Below, piece after piece: positions 1-7,141 of a stretch of DNA of 32,582 nt. How positions within the stretch are numbered: position 1 is the first letter of the stretch; each line of letters begins with the position of its first letter. The DNA is from a virus, in the IMG/VR virus record IMGVR_UViG_3300044568_005513, positions 1-32,582 of that record. One strand, written 5' to 3'. The notes below the pieces were generated by a model that saw only the letters and a list, made by a program, of their open reading frames with translations, searched no databases and was not told where the DNA came from. A program made the position numbers and the translations under genes.

Positions 1-643
1 TGCAAAAAACAATGCGATTGTTTGCAATTTTTACATACAATTCTTCATTGGTTGTTTTGATTGTATCACTTGCTGCATAATCAAATGCTTGAATATCTTC
101 ATTGTAAGCATATTGATAAAATTGACTGTACTTTTTTAAATGAGCATACTTGTCAGCATTATATTCTTGCTGAACTATGAATGGTGCATTGTTGCCGCTA
201 ACTGCCAATGCAATGGTGTATCCATTGGCACTCAATGCATTGTATGTCTGCCAAGAATTGAATCTATAAATTACAAACTTGTTGTTGATGCTGGATGTTT
301 CAAAATTTAAATCTGCAGCAGACAACACAATGCTGTCTTGCAGAAAATTATAGACAGTAACTTTTTGTGTGAAGATGTCATAATATGATTCACCCTGGCC
401 ATCATACAAATACAGTGAAACAGTGTATTCACCCGGCAGATCATAAACATGTGTTGCAGTTATGCTCTTGGATGTAGTTCCATCACCAAAATCCCACAAA
501 ACTCTTTTGTTGGAAAACAATGATTCATCATATTGTGGCTTAAAAGTAAATGGAGCTATGCTCAAAGCATAGCCAGATGTTGCAAATTCATTGGTAAAAT
601 TTACAACATCAAAGTATGCATAGCTGTATTTAACTTGACTCAT
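1..643 (-). CDS. PKD-domain structural protein, partial (continues past the left edge)
   Basis: The frame is open from an ATG at 643 to the window edge, giving 214 residues of the N-terminal part. The ATG overlaps the gp6 stop as ATGA, so the gene is the next member of the gp25-gp6 operon. Residues 50-56 read WDFGDGT and are followed by HVYDLPGEYTVSLYLYDGQG (65-84), the classic core of a PKD (immunoglobulin-like) domain. Such domains are common in surface-exposed virion proteins that bind other proteins or glycans. In T4, gene 7 (a baseplate wedge protein) follows gene 6, so a peripheral wedge or tail-decorating protein is plausible by position. No gp7 similarity can be claimed from sequence. 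The C-terminus lies outside the window. Confidence 0.8.
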   Translation of the reverse strand, partial: MSQVKYSYAYFDVVNFTNEFATSGYALSIAPFTFKPQYDESLFSNKRVLWDFGDGTTSKSITATHVYDLPGEYTVSLYLYDGQGESYYDIFTQKVTVYNFLQDSIVLSAADLNFETSSINNKFVIYRFNSWQTYNALSANGYTIALAVSGNNAPFIVQQEYNADKYAHLKKYSQFYQYAYNEDIQAFDYAASDTIKTTNEELYVKIANNRIVFC

Positions 644-2451
644 ATAACCATTATTTTGCTGGATAGTTTGTTGCTATCAATTAAGAAAGGATACTTGAAA
701 GAAGGTAAAGCTATGTTTTGTGATGTGATGGACACATCCTCAACACTGTACAATGGATTCCATAGCACAAAGCTCACACCAGGTGTTTCAATATTCTTGT
801 CAATGCGCTTTGTAAAGATTTTTTCCACACCAGCAATGGCTAATAAATCTTTGGTGAGTGCAAAAAAGTCTAATGTCATTCCCAATTTCATTTTGTTGAT
901 GTCAAAGAAATTGAGCAGTGCATCAAGAGCATTGGCTTTGATTTGACTTGATGTGATCTTGCTGTTTTGTGCGCGCTGTATCACAAGCACGCTCTTTTCT
1001 CTCAAGTCAACACTGGCAGGCTCATCAAAAGCTGCAACGGCAACATCTACAGCAATGTAAACTGGATCACTTGGCACTAATTCTGTGCTTTGCATTTGCA
1101 AGCTCTGCATTTGATTGACAATCAACTGCTTGAGATTTGTTGAAAGTGTTTGAGGTATGCTGTTTTGCACCACAAAATTGCGAGGCACAACAAACATATA
1201 CACATTGTTAAAATCACATGCATCTGCAAAAGAAACTTGATTCAACAGCACTCTGGTATCATCATTGGGCTGATTCAATCCAAGATCATAAAAGTATTTC
1301 ATGTATGCATTGATGTAGTCTGAATTGCTGATGGTCTTAACATCACGAATTAAATTTGCAAAGTTGCGTTTTGCAAAGGCATCAAAGTCACCTGTTGTAA
1401 CTGCACGATTTTGAGCAGAAAAAATGCGCGGAGCATTTTCTCTTATTTCTTGCACTGTTTCTAGTGATTTGGGGTCAGTTGATTTGTTGGTGTTGGTGAT
1501 GAAAACAGCATTGAGCTGATCTTGCGTAGCAATGGGATCAGTTGCTTCATAAATATTGGAAGAAATTTCTCTAAATCGAGGTGTAGTAAATCTTACCAAG
1601 GCTGCATCATTGATGGCTTGTGCAGCAATGACACCTTGTGAGCCATTGCTTTGCAAATAATACACTGCAACAAGATCATTAGCATTGAGCTTTTTGCCAT
1701 TGATATCATCACCAAACTTGAGCTCATATCTTCCTGCATCATTCAAACGCTTTTCAAAAGACTTGGGATTGGTTTGCTCATTAAAAAGAGATTCAACCAA
1801 ATTCCACTCACTCCACAATTGTGTTGTTGCATCTTTGACAAACACAAAAATATTGCTGTAATCTACAAACGAATCAGCATTTGTTACAATGCTTTCAATG
1901 GCCATTGTAATGATTTCAAATGGAGCACCTGCTGCTGTTTGTGTTGGGTATTCACGAAATTGTCCTTGATACAACAAATTTTGACTGTCAATTGATTGCA
2001 AATCTTCTGCACCATTGGTTGTTTTTTCAAAGTAAATGTCATTTGATACAGAATAAAATACTCCATTGGCTGTAACAAAAGAAAATCTTGGAATTATGTA
2101 GTTGCCAGCTGCCAAACCAGCACCAGCAGCAGCATCAAAGGATGCAATTGAAGTTTGTGAACCAAGAGGATTGTATCCAATGAGGTTAACAAGTTTATTC
2201 ATGTTTTCAAGCAAAGCAGATTGTGAAAAATAAGATTCTGCAGCCTGATTGTTCAAATAAAACAATGAAACGTGGTAGGAATACGCAATGATGTCAATGA
2301 TTGCAGAAAGATTGCTGCCTTCAAATGCTTGATCAGTAAACACATTGGATGTTTTGAGTCTTTGAATTATGAGACTCTTGAGACTAGTTGCATCAAATGC
2401 AGCATATGCATCTTTTGGTAAGTTGAACTCTGTAAAATTTTGTGCAGACAT
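640..2451 (-). CDS. gp6: Baseplate wedge protein gp6-like
   Basis: A protein of 603 residues, close to T4 gp6 (about 660). The N-terminus (about 10-100) has the family signature: AYAAFDATSLKSLIIQRL, then GSNLSAIIDIIAYSYHVSLF, then ENMNKLVNLIGYNPLGSQTS. T4 gp6 dimers form the inner ring of the baseplate and link the wedges around the hub, and the family is related to gpJ-type baseplate proteins. The ATG lies two bases after the gp25 stop (TAATTATG) with no late box of its own, so it is expected to be co-transcribed and translationally coupled with gp25. Its stop overlaps the start of the PKD-protein gene. The adjacent gp25-gp6 order matches many contractile-tail systems. Identification is firm. 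Confidence 0.93.
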   Translation of the reverse strand: MSAQNFTEFNLPKDAYAAFDATSLKSLIIQRLKTSNVFTDQAFEGSNLSAIIDIIAYSYHVSLFYLNNQAAESYFSQSALLENMNKLVNLIGYNPLGSQTSIASFDAAAGAGLAAGNYIIPRFSFVTANGVFYSVSNDIYFEKTTNGAEDLQSIDSQNLLYQGQFREYPTQTAAGAPFEIITMAIESIVTNADSFVDYSNIFVFVKDATTQLWSEWNLVESLFNEQTNPKSFEKRLNDAGRYELKFGDDINGKKLNANDLVAVYYLQSNGSQGVIAAQAINDAALVRFTTPRFREISSNIYEATDPIATQDQLNAVFITNTNKSTDPKSLETVQEIRENAPRIFSAQNRAVTTGDFDAFAKRNFANLIRDVKTISNSDYINAYMKYFYDLGLNQPNDDTRVLLNQVSFADACDFNNVYMFVVPRNFVVQNSIPQTLSTNLKQLIVNQMQSLQMQSTELVPSDPVYIAVDVAVAAFDEPASVDLREKSVLVIQRAQNSKITSSQIKANALDALLNFFDINKMKLGMTLDFFALTKDLLAIAGVEKIFTKRIDKNIETPGVSFVLWNPLYSVEDVSITSQNIALPSFKYPFLIDSNKLSSKIMVI

Positions 2452-2453
2452 AA

Positions 2454-2933
2454 TTATGTAAAGGTGGCATAGCCTTGGCTGTTGAGATTAATGCTAAGAT
2501 TTAATTTAGCATCATTTTGCAGAAAAGGTACACCAACAGTCATATTTATCGTATACTGCTGATTATCATAATCAGGTATTACTTGTATAGAAATGATGCT
2601 GACTCTGGGTTCAAACACAGAAATATTGCGCTCTATGGTTGTTCTAATCAAGGATGCAACAGAATCAGATGCTGGCATGAACAAATAATCCCTCAAATCC
2701 ATGCCAAATTCTGGATTTAAAATTTTATCTCCTGGGCTTGTCAAGAATAAATTGACGATGCTGTTGCGAATAGCACCTAAATCATAATCTGCAGCTATGT
2801 CTTGCTGCTGAGCTTGTTTTGCAGCTTCATTGGTTATGAGTTGCTGCAATTTCAAATCTAAATGCAAATCAGAATAGGTGTATCCACTATCTGATTTGTT
2901 TGTTTTTGGAAATACTATGTTTACATTGCCCAC
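2454..2933 (-). CDS. gp25: Baseplate wedge protein gp25-like (GPW/gp25 family)
   Basis: A protein of 159 residues with the gp25/GPW core: GAIRNSIVNLFLTSPGDKIL, then NPEFGMDLRDYLF, then an FEPRV motif near residue 110. In T4, gp25 sits at the sheath-baseplate junction and nucleates sheath assembly by donating its handshake strands. The start is GTG at 2933. There is no in-frame ATG, and an in-frame TGA lies a few codons upstream. The late box TTAAATA (2939-2945) lies exactly five bases before this GTG, which supports the choice. The gene is divergent from the plus-strand gene at 2971, with 37 bases between the two starts. gp6 follows after two bases. Confidence 0.92.
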   Translation of the reverse strand: MGNVNIVFPKTNKSDSGYTYSDLHLDLKLQQLITNEAAKQAQQQDIAADYDLGAIRNSIVNLFLTSPGDKILNPEFGMDLRDYLFMPASDSVASLIRTTIERNISVFEPRVSIISIQVIPDYDNQQYTINMTVGVPFLQNDAKLNLSINLNSQGYATFT

Positions 2934-2938
2934 ATCAT

Positions 2939-2945
2939 TATTTAA
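2939..2945 (-). promoter_or_regulatory. Late promoter box of gp25
   Basis: TTAAATA on the minus strand, five bases (ATGAT) before the GTG start at 2933. In T4 the box occupies -13 to -6, which puts +1 on the G of GTG. It is paired back-to-back with the plus-strand box at 2958. Confidence 0.7.
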
Positions 2946-2957
2946 TCACCTGTTAGC

Positions 2958-2964
2958 ATAAATA
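2958..2964 (+). promoter_or_regulatory. Late promoter box of the 191-residue protein
   Basis: ATAAATA, six bases before the ATG at 2971. It fires away from the gp25 promoter in the same 37-base gap. Confidence 0.72.
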
Positions 2965-2970
2965 ATTGCA

Positions 2971-3546
2971 ATGAAAAGTAAATACCTTAGCTTACTAGAA
3001 AACACTCTTACACGCTACCAAAGAGGTGGGTTTCTTGTGGGAGACTACATCAAATTTGCTGATGATTATAAGTCTAAGCCATGCTACAAAGATTTAGCTG
3101 CACAAATCAAAGATGCAGTTGCAGAAGTTGTAGAGCTGTCCAAAAACATGAACTTGCGTGTCATTTCCATTAAAAATGAATATCCATCCAGTGCACCTGG
3201 CAATGAATTCAACACCAATGGCAATGTTGTGATTGATGTTGGTTTGGATTATGGTGGTGGTCGCTTCTACAATGTTGTTACTGTTCCATGTGATGTGCTT
3301 ACAAGATTAGATTATGGTGTGAATTATGCACCACTTCCACAAGCAATTGTTCGTCCTAATCAAATTACACTCAAACCAGAATTGGTTAAAATTGATGGTG
3401 ACACTGAAACATATCGCCAAACACGCACAGCAGATCAAGATGGCAAAGACAAGGATGTTGAGACTGAGCTTGATGATGAGCATGTCAAGATTCCTGCAAG
3501 CTCAGCAAAAAGCTCAGTTGGTGCATACTTGAAATATCTCAAGTAA
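2971..3546 (+). CDS. Conserved-looking protein of unknown function
   Basis: A soluble 191-residue protein that I do not recognise. The N-terminal half (1-75) looks helical and includes RYQRGGFLVGDYIKFADDY. A middle segment rich in Gly and Val (NVVIDVGLDYGGGRFYNVVTV, split around residue 95) looks like beta structure. The tail from about 140 is polar and charged (many D, E, K) and probably flexible. A late box six bases before the ATG groups it with virion or assembly genes rather than with the early genes beside it. It sits divergently next to gp25 and converges on the clamp-loader gene, with an 8-base overlap of their 3' ends and no terminator. No signal peptide or membrane segment is visible. 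Confidence 0.75.
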   Translation: MKSKYLSLLENTLTRYQRGGFLVGDYIKFADDYKSKPCYKDLAAQIKDAVAEVVELSKNMNLRVISIKNEYPSSAPGNEFNTNGNVVIDVGLDYGGGRFYNVVTVPCDVLTRLDYGVNYAPLPQAIVRPNQITLKPELVKIDGDTETYRQTRTADQDGKDKDVETELDDEHVKIPASSAKSSVGAYLKYLK

Positions 3547-4468
3547 CATTCAAGAGATTCAAGCAGCAGTGAAATGCATTGATTTCTTGATCCATTACAA
3601 AGCTTGATCTATACATGTGTTCAGCAATGATGCAAATCATCATTTGTTTTTTCTGTTCTTCAACTGAAGATGAATACAATGCATTGAGCAGGCTTTTCAT
3701 GAGTGCAGCATAATCATTGCAAAAATCCTCTTCATTGTTGATGAGAAACTGACGAATTAGTTTGCAGTCCTGCTTGCTTATAATCATTTGAAGCAATTCA
3801 TTGCTTGTTTCATCAATGCAATTGGCAAAATAGATGAACTTGCCTGTTGCACACATGCGCTGCAAGTGACCAATGATGCGTCTCACATCTGGATACGTGC
3901 TTTTGATTGCTTGCAACAAGCCCTGCTTGTCATCTTCTGCAATGGTTATGTTTTCTTGCTTGAGAACTTGGGTGCAACGCTTTACAACATCAAGCATTGA
4001 ACTTTCTATTTGAATGCTTTGACAACGGCTCTGCAGCGCAGGAATAATGCGATGCAATTGATTGGCTGTGATGATGAAACGAGTATATCTAGCATACTCC
4101 TCCATGATGTTGCGCAGAGCACGCTGACCAGCTTCTGAAAAGCCATCAGCTTCATCAAGTACAATGATCTTGATGCCGCCATCCAAACTTTTTGTTTGGG
4201 CGAAGTTGGTGATTTTGCTTCGCACTGTATCAATGCCATTTTCATCTGAAGCATTGATGTAGAGAAACTGACACTTGAGCAAATCATTGATGATGACTCG
4301 TGCAAGTGTTGTTTTACCAATGCCTGGACGACCAGCCAGCAGCAAATTGGGAATTTCACCCTTGCTGGTGTATGTCTTGATGAGACTTTTGATACTCTCA
4401 TCAAGACACATTTCATCCAATGTTTTGGGTCTGTATTTTTCGATCCAAAGACCTTGTAAATTGAGCAT
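3539..4468 (-). CDS. gp44: Sliding-clamp loader ATPase, gp44-like
   Basis: A protein of 309 residues, close to T4 gp44 (319). It has an N-terminal EKYRPKTLDEM box, Walker A GRPGIGKTT (46-54), Walker B IIVLDEAD (101-108), a sensor-1 region FIITAN (131-136) and the SRC motif at 147-149. These define an RFC small-subunit/gp44 AAA+ protein. It loads the ring-shaped clamp (gp45 in T4) onto primer-template DNA as a complex with gp62. No gp62 or gp45 gene lies in the window. The ATG directly follows AATAAAT, which sits too close for the late spacing seen elsewhere. The gene follows the 30-residue basic ORF, whose stop lies three bases upstream. It belongs to an early-type island inside late genes and is confidently assigned. 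Confidence 0.94.
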   Translation of the reverse strand: MLNLQGLWIEKYRPKTLDEMCLDESIKSLIKTYTSKGEIPNLLLAGRPGIGKTTLARVIINDLLKCQFLYINASDENGIDTVRSKITNFAQTKSLDGGIKIIVLDEADGFSEAGQRALRNIMEEYARYTRFIITANQLHRIIPALQSRCQSIQIESSMLDVVKRCTQVLKQENITIAEDDKQGLLQAIKSTYPDVRRIIGHLQRMCATGKFIYFANCIDETSNELLQMIISKQDCKLIRQFLINNEEDFCNDYAALMKSLLNALYSSSVEEQKKQMMICIIAEHMYRSSFVMDQEINAFHCCLNLLNVT

Positions 4469-4470
4469 AT

Positions 4471-4563
4471 TTATTTTTTTACACGCTTGGTGGTGACTGT
4501 AACCGTTTTGCGGATGCGCACACCTTTGCGAATTATTTCTTTAACTTTTTGAATTTTAGCCAT
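4471..4563 (-). CDS. Small basic peptide (30 residues), hypothetical
   Basis: An ATG at 4563 opens a 30-residue frame ending at the TAA at 4471. The peptide is very basic (MAKIQKVKEIIRKGVRIRKT, followed by TVTVTTKRVKK). It starts 22 bases after the dUTPase stop and ends two bases before the clamp-loader ATG (TAAATATG), so it fills the gap between the two and could couple their translation. The dense Lys/Arg pattern suggests nucleic-acid binding, but that is inference. No Shine-Dalgarno or late box precedes it. It could be a chance frame; its exact fit between the two genes is the main argument for it. Confidence 0.42.
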   Translation of the reverse strand: MAKIQKVKEIIRKGVRIRKTVTVTTKRVKK

Positions 4564-4585
4564 GTGTTGATTTGTGTTGTTAAAA

Positions 4586-5107
4586 TTACTTGCCAGAAGA
4601 ACCAAAACCATTTTCACCGCGATCAGATTCTGCAGTTTGTTCTGCAAATTTAACTTTGTTGGCACTAATCAGATGATACAGCACAAATTGTGCAATGCGA
4701 TCACCTTTCTTGACTTGATAATCTTTGTCTGTGAGATTGTAAAGCTTGATGCCAGCATCACCACGATATCCACAATCAATGATGCCAGGATGCGGTAAAA
4801 TACCATGCTTAAAGCCCAGTCCGCTGCGACCTTCAACTTTGATCCAGTAAAGCTTGGGAATATATGCAAATTTTAAACCAACATCAACAACTGCAGAGCC
4901 ACGAGCCGGAATGAGTTTATCCTCCACACAAAATACATCATATCCAGTATCAGATGCATTGTTCTTTGCAGGCAATTGAGCATCTTCATGAGTCTTGACG
5001 AAGCTCAAGCTGTAATAATCATCAAGAATATTGGAAAGATTGTTAACTTCATTGGATGCAATTGTAATATTAGAATCAGTTTCGTTCATATGCATAAGAT
5101 AATGCAT
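4586..5107 (-). CDS. dut: dUTPase (deoxyuridine 5'-triphosphate nucleotidohydrolase)
   Basis: A protein of 173 residues of the trimeric dUTPase family, which converts dUTP to dUMP and pyrophosphate, keeping uracil out of DNA and feeding dTMP synthesis. All five motifs are visible: I (SDTGYDVF, 52-59), II (GRSGLGFKHGI, 93-103), III (PGIIDCGYRGD, 107-117), IV (KKGDRIAQFVL, 133-143) and V (RGENGFGSSGK, 163-173). About 35 extra residues precede the usual start. The frame has in-frame ATGs at residues 1, 5 and 7, so the exact start is uncertain. No late box precedes it. The only purine-rich patch near the ATG is AAGGGC. It is divergent from the plus-strand gene at 5145. Confidence 0.95.
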   Translation of the reverse strand: MHYLMHMNETDSNITIASNEVNNLSNILDDYYSLSFVKTHEDAQLPAKNNASDTGYDVFCVEDKLIPARGSAVVDVGLKFAYIPKLYWIKVEGRSGLGFKHGILPHPGIIDCGYRGDAGIKLYNLTDKDYQVKKGDRIAQFVLYHLISANKVKFAEQTAESDRGENGFGSSGK

Positions 5108-5131
5108 GCCCTTGTTTTCTCAACTATTCTC

Positions 5132-5138
5132 CTAAATA
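5132..5138 (+). promoter_or_regulatory. Late promoter box of the possible small terminase
   Basis: CTAAATA, six bases before the ATG at 5145, in the 37-base gap between the divergent dUTPase and small-terminase-like genes. Confidence 0.68.
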
Positions 5139-5144
5139 AAAATA

Positions 5145-5603
5145 ATGCAACAAGATGATACGCAAGAAGCAGTCAACAATATTTTGAACCAGCTCAAAAC
5201 TTTTGATGCTCCCAAGCAGGTAATTCAGCATCAGCCACCAGCACCAGAAGAGCTGGAGCAATTCATCATTGACAAATCTAGTGAACTCATCAACAAAAGC
5301 TTGCAAGTGTTGGATGAATACAGAGATTTTTTAACTGCAACACCATCAGAAGAATCAGCAGAAGCAATGTCAAATTTAATCAATGCTTCATCATCTGCCA
5401 TTGAATCACTCAACAAAGTACTGGCTGCTAACAAGCGCGCAGCAACCTCCATCAAAGTAAAAGAGATGGAAATTAAAGCTCGCATTGACAACAACAAGCG
5501 TGACAATGCTACAAAGCTCATGATGACTCGCGGTGAATTGATGCAAATGCTCATGGATGCACCAGAAGCAATTGAGGTAGAAACTCAAAAAGTTGACAAT
5601 TAA
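5145..5603 (+). CDS. Possible terminase small subunit (gp16-like)
   Basis: A protein of 152 residues, close to T4 gp16 (164). The N-terminus is polar with a Pro-rich patch (HQPPAPEELE). Residues about 58-120 look like one long helical region with a coiled-coil pattern (NLINASSSAIESLNKVL, then KVKEMEIKARIDNNKRD), and a short ELMQMLMD helix follows. T4 gp16 has the same order: a central coiled coil that builds the recognition ring, and a late helix near the C-terminus. The resemblance is in architecture and local pattern, not in diagnostic residues, so the call is moderate. Another helical virion or scaffold protein is possible. It is late-promoted and converges on the gene at 5600-7141 with a 4-base overlap. 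Confidence 0.5.
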   Translation: MQQDDTQEAVNNILNQLKTFDAPKQVIQHQPPAPEELEQFIIDKSSELINKSLQVLDEYRDFLTATPSEESAEAMSNLINASSSAIESLNKVLAANKRAATSIKVKEMEIKARIDNNKRDNATKLMMTRGELMQMLMDAPEAIEVETQKVDN

Positions 5604-5609
5604 TCAACT
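5591..5609. terminator. Weak inverted repeat between convergent genes
   Basis: AGTTGA and TCAACT (6 bp, 7-base loop) span the overlapping stop codons of the two convergent genes. There is no U-run, so any termination would be inefficient. Noted as a possible transcript end only. Confidence 0.25.
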
Positions 5610-7141
5610 GCTACACCACTAACGTATCGTTGCGGTTGAACATAACCTGCAGGTGGTCCATTGGCTTTGGTGATGGTTGTTACAGCACTATCTAATCCAG
5701 GTGCTCTTCCCACAGGAGAATAAAAATCAACTCTGCCAGTGAGATAATTTGCTGTTCTATCATCAAAGCGTTTTGCAAATATTCTGCCATCAGATGTTTG
5801 AACATTCACCCAATCGCCTAATTTTATGCCACTTGCTCTCATTTGCGCTTCAACATCTGGTGATGCAGCCATGGAATAATCTTTCAACAAATAATTGCCG
5901 CCCTTTAATCCAGCAGGTCCTTTGCCAGCCTCTCCAATGCCACCAGCACCAATGCCATTCAAGGAGTTGCTATCTTTGTTTGGATCATTGGCTTGCCCAT
6001 AATCTGTAATTCTTGATCCATCAACATTAGCTTTGCCATTGGCTGGTTGATTTTGTTCATTGTTGGTATTAATGTTTTGTGATTGAGCTTCAGTTTCTTT
6101 TTTGCCAGTTTTTGGATATCTATTCCAGTTTTGGTCATCATCCCAATCATATCTGCTTTCAGTGTAATCAAGAAAGTCTTTGATGGAGAGATAAAACGGC
6201 TTGACAGGTGGTGTTTTCAACTTGCCAAAGACGTTGAGCTCATAATTAGATCCTTCTGATGTTACATTGATGGTGGCATTGGTAGCAACAGCCATGTTCA
6301 TGTTTGCATCCAATGGATTGTATCTGTATTTGAATTCATGCAATCTAAAGCAATCATTCAAAGAGCTTTTGGCACGAGCAAGCAAATTGCTTGCATTGTT
6401 TTGCGTTTGAAAGTATGGAAAAGGATCTGTAGCAAAATAGCCACCATGAGGAATAAAGCTCATGCTCTTGCCTTGTTGCAGCAAGGATGTTTCTGTCTGC
6501 ACCCGATTGCTATTAAAAAGCGGCTCAGTGGCTTTTGCAACAATGTTTTTTGTGGCAGTAGCAACACTGGCAAGCAATTGCTGTGCAACAACTGATATTT
6601 TATTGAATGTAGCTCCAGCAATGTTGAGAGGTGCATGCAATAAACTTGATGCTCCATCCCATGCAGGTGCAACATTGCCGGTGTTTTGTTGCATAGCATT
6701 GGCAAGCAGTGCAACAACATCACCAATGGGCTTGAAATAATTGCATGGACCACCACATTGATTCAAAAGGTTTGCAAGTTTGCTTGGAAAGCTATCATCA
6801 TTTGGTGATCTGCGTTGATTAGCTGCAACAAATGCATCATCTATTTCTCTAATGAGTGGATCAACCATCTGTGGAGGCAAACTCAACACTCTATCCACGT
6901 GCATTTGCAGTGTTTGTGCATCCAATTGATTGCCAAGCAAAATTATATCTTGCATGTATGTTCTCAATGCATTGATGGGTGCAGCAGATTGTTCAAAATT
7001 CTTGTTATCAAATGATAGTCTATAATCTGCACTCAAAGCATTTGTAAAAGCACACAAGTTTGTATTCCTTTGTACAAATGTTGGACTATACAATGCTGTT
7101 GCATCAACAAGTTGAGGGGCTGTTGTTTTAATTAAAATCAT
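5600..7141 (-). CDS. Baseplate/hub-region structural protein, unrecognised
   Basis: A protein of 513 residues. The first 300 residues are mixed helical segments with Ala/Asn-rich stretches. Residues about 345-400 are a low-complexity linker rich in Asn, Gln, Asp and Gly, followed by a Gly-rich patch (GIGAGGIGEAGKGPAGLKGG). The last 90 residues look like a compact beta domain containing KLGDWVNVQTSDGRIFAKRF and then LTGRVDFYSPVGRAPG. The start ATG overlaps the hub-gene stop as ATGA, so the two are translationally coupled and probably work together. By position it may be a hub-associated or needle-like protein (the place of gp5 in T4), but I see no lysozyme or spike repeat. Function is not assigned. 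Confidence 0.6.
   Translation of the reverse strand: MILIKTTAPQLVDATALYSPTFVQRNTNLCAFTNALSADYRLSFDNKNFEQSAAPINALRTYMQDIILLGNQLDAQTLQMHVDRVLSLPPQMVDPLIREIDDAFVAANQRRSPNDDSFPSKLANLLNQCGGPCNYFKPIGDVVALLANAMQQNTGNVAPAWDGASSLLHAPLNIAGATFNKISVVAQQLLASVATATKNIVAKATEPLFNSNRVQTETSLLQQGKSMSFIPHGGYFATDPFPYFQTQNNASNLLARAKSSLNDCFRLHEFKYRYNPLDANMNMAVATNATINVTSEGSNYELNVFGKLKTPPVKPFYLSIKDFLDYTESRYDWDDDQNWNRYPKTGKKETEAQSQNINTNNEQNQPANGKANVDGSRITDYGQANDPNKDSNSLNGIGAGGIGEAGKGPAGLKGGNYLLKDYSMAASPDVEAQMRASGIKLGDWVNVQTSDGRIFAKRFDDRTANYLTGRVDFYSPVGRAPGLDSAVTTITKANGPPAGYVQPQRYVSGVAVD

Noticed and set aside
619-633. TTAAATA + 5 bases + ATG on the minus strand inside the PKD-protein gene
   Set aside because: The ATG is out of frame and its frame stops after six codons; the PKD frame runs through it from the ATGA-coupled start at 643.
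533-946. Plus-strand 137-residue frame opposite gp6 and the PKD gene
   Set aside because: Antisense to two well-supported genes, with no promoter at the right distance and no recognisable domain.
4469-4475. AATAAAT directly before the clamp-loader ATG as a late promoter
   Set aside because: It touches the start codon instead of standing 5-7 bases away, so T4 geometry would place the transcript start inside the gene; the sequence is also the end of the 30-residue ORF.
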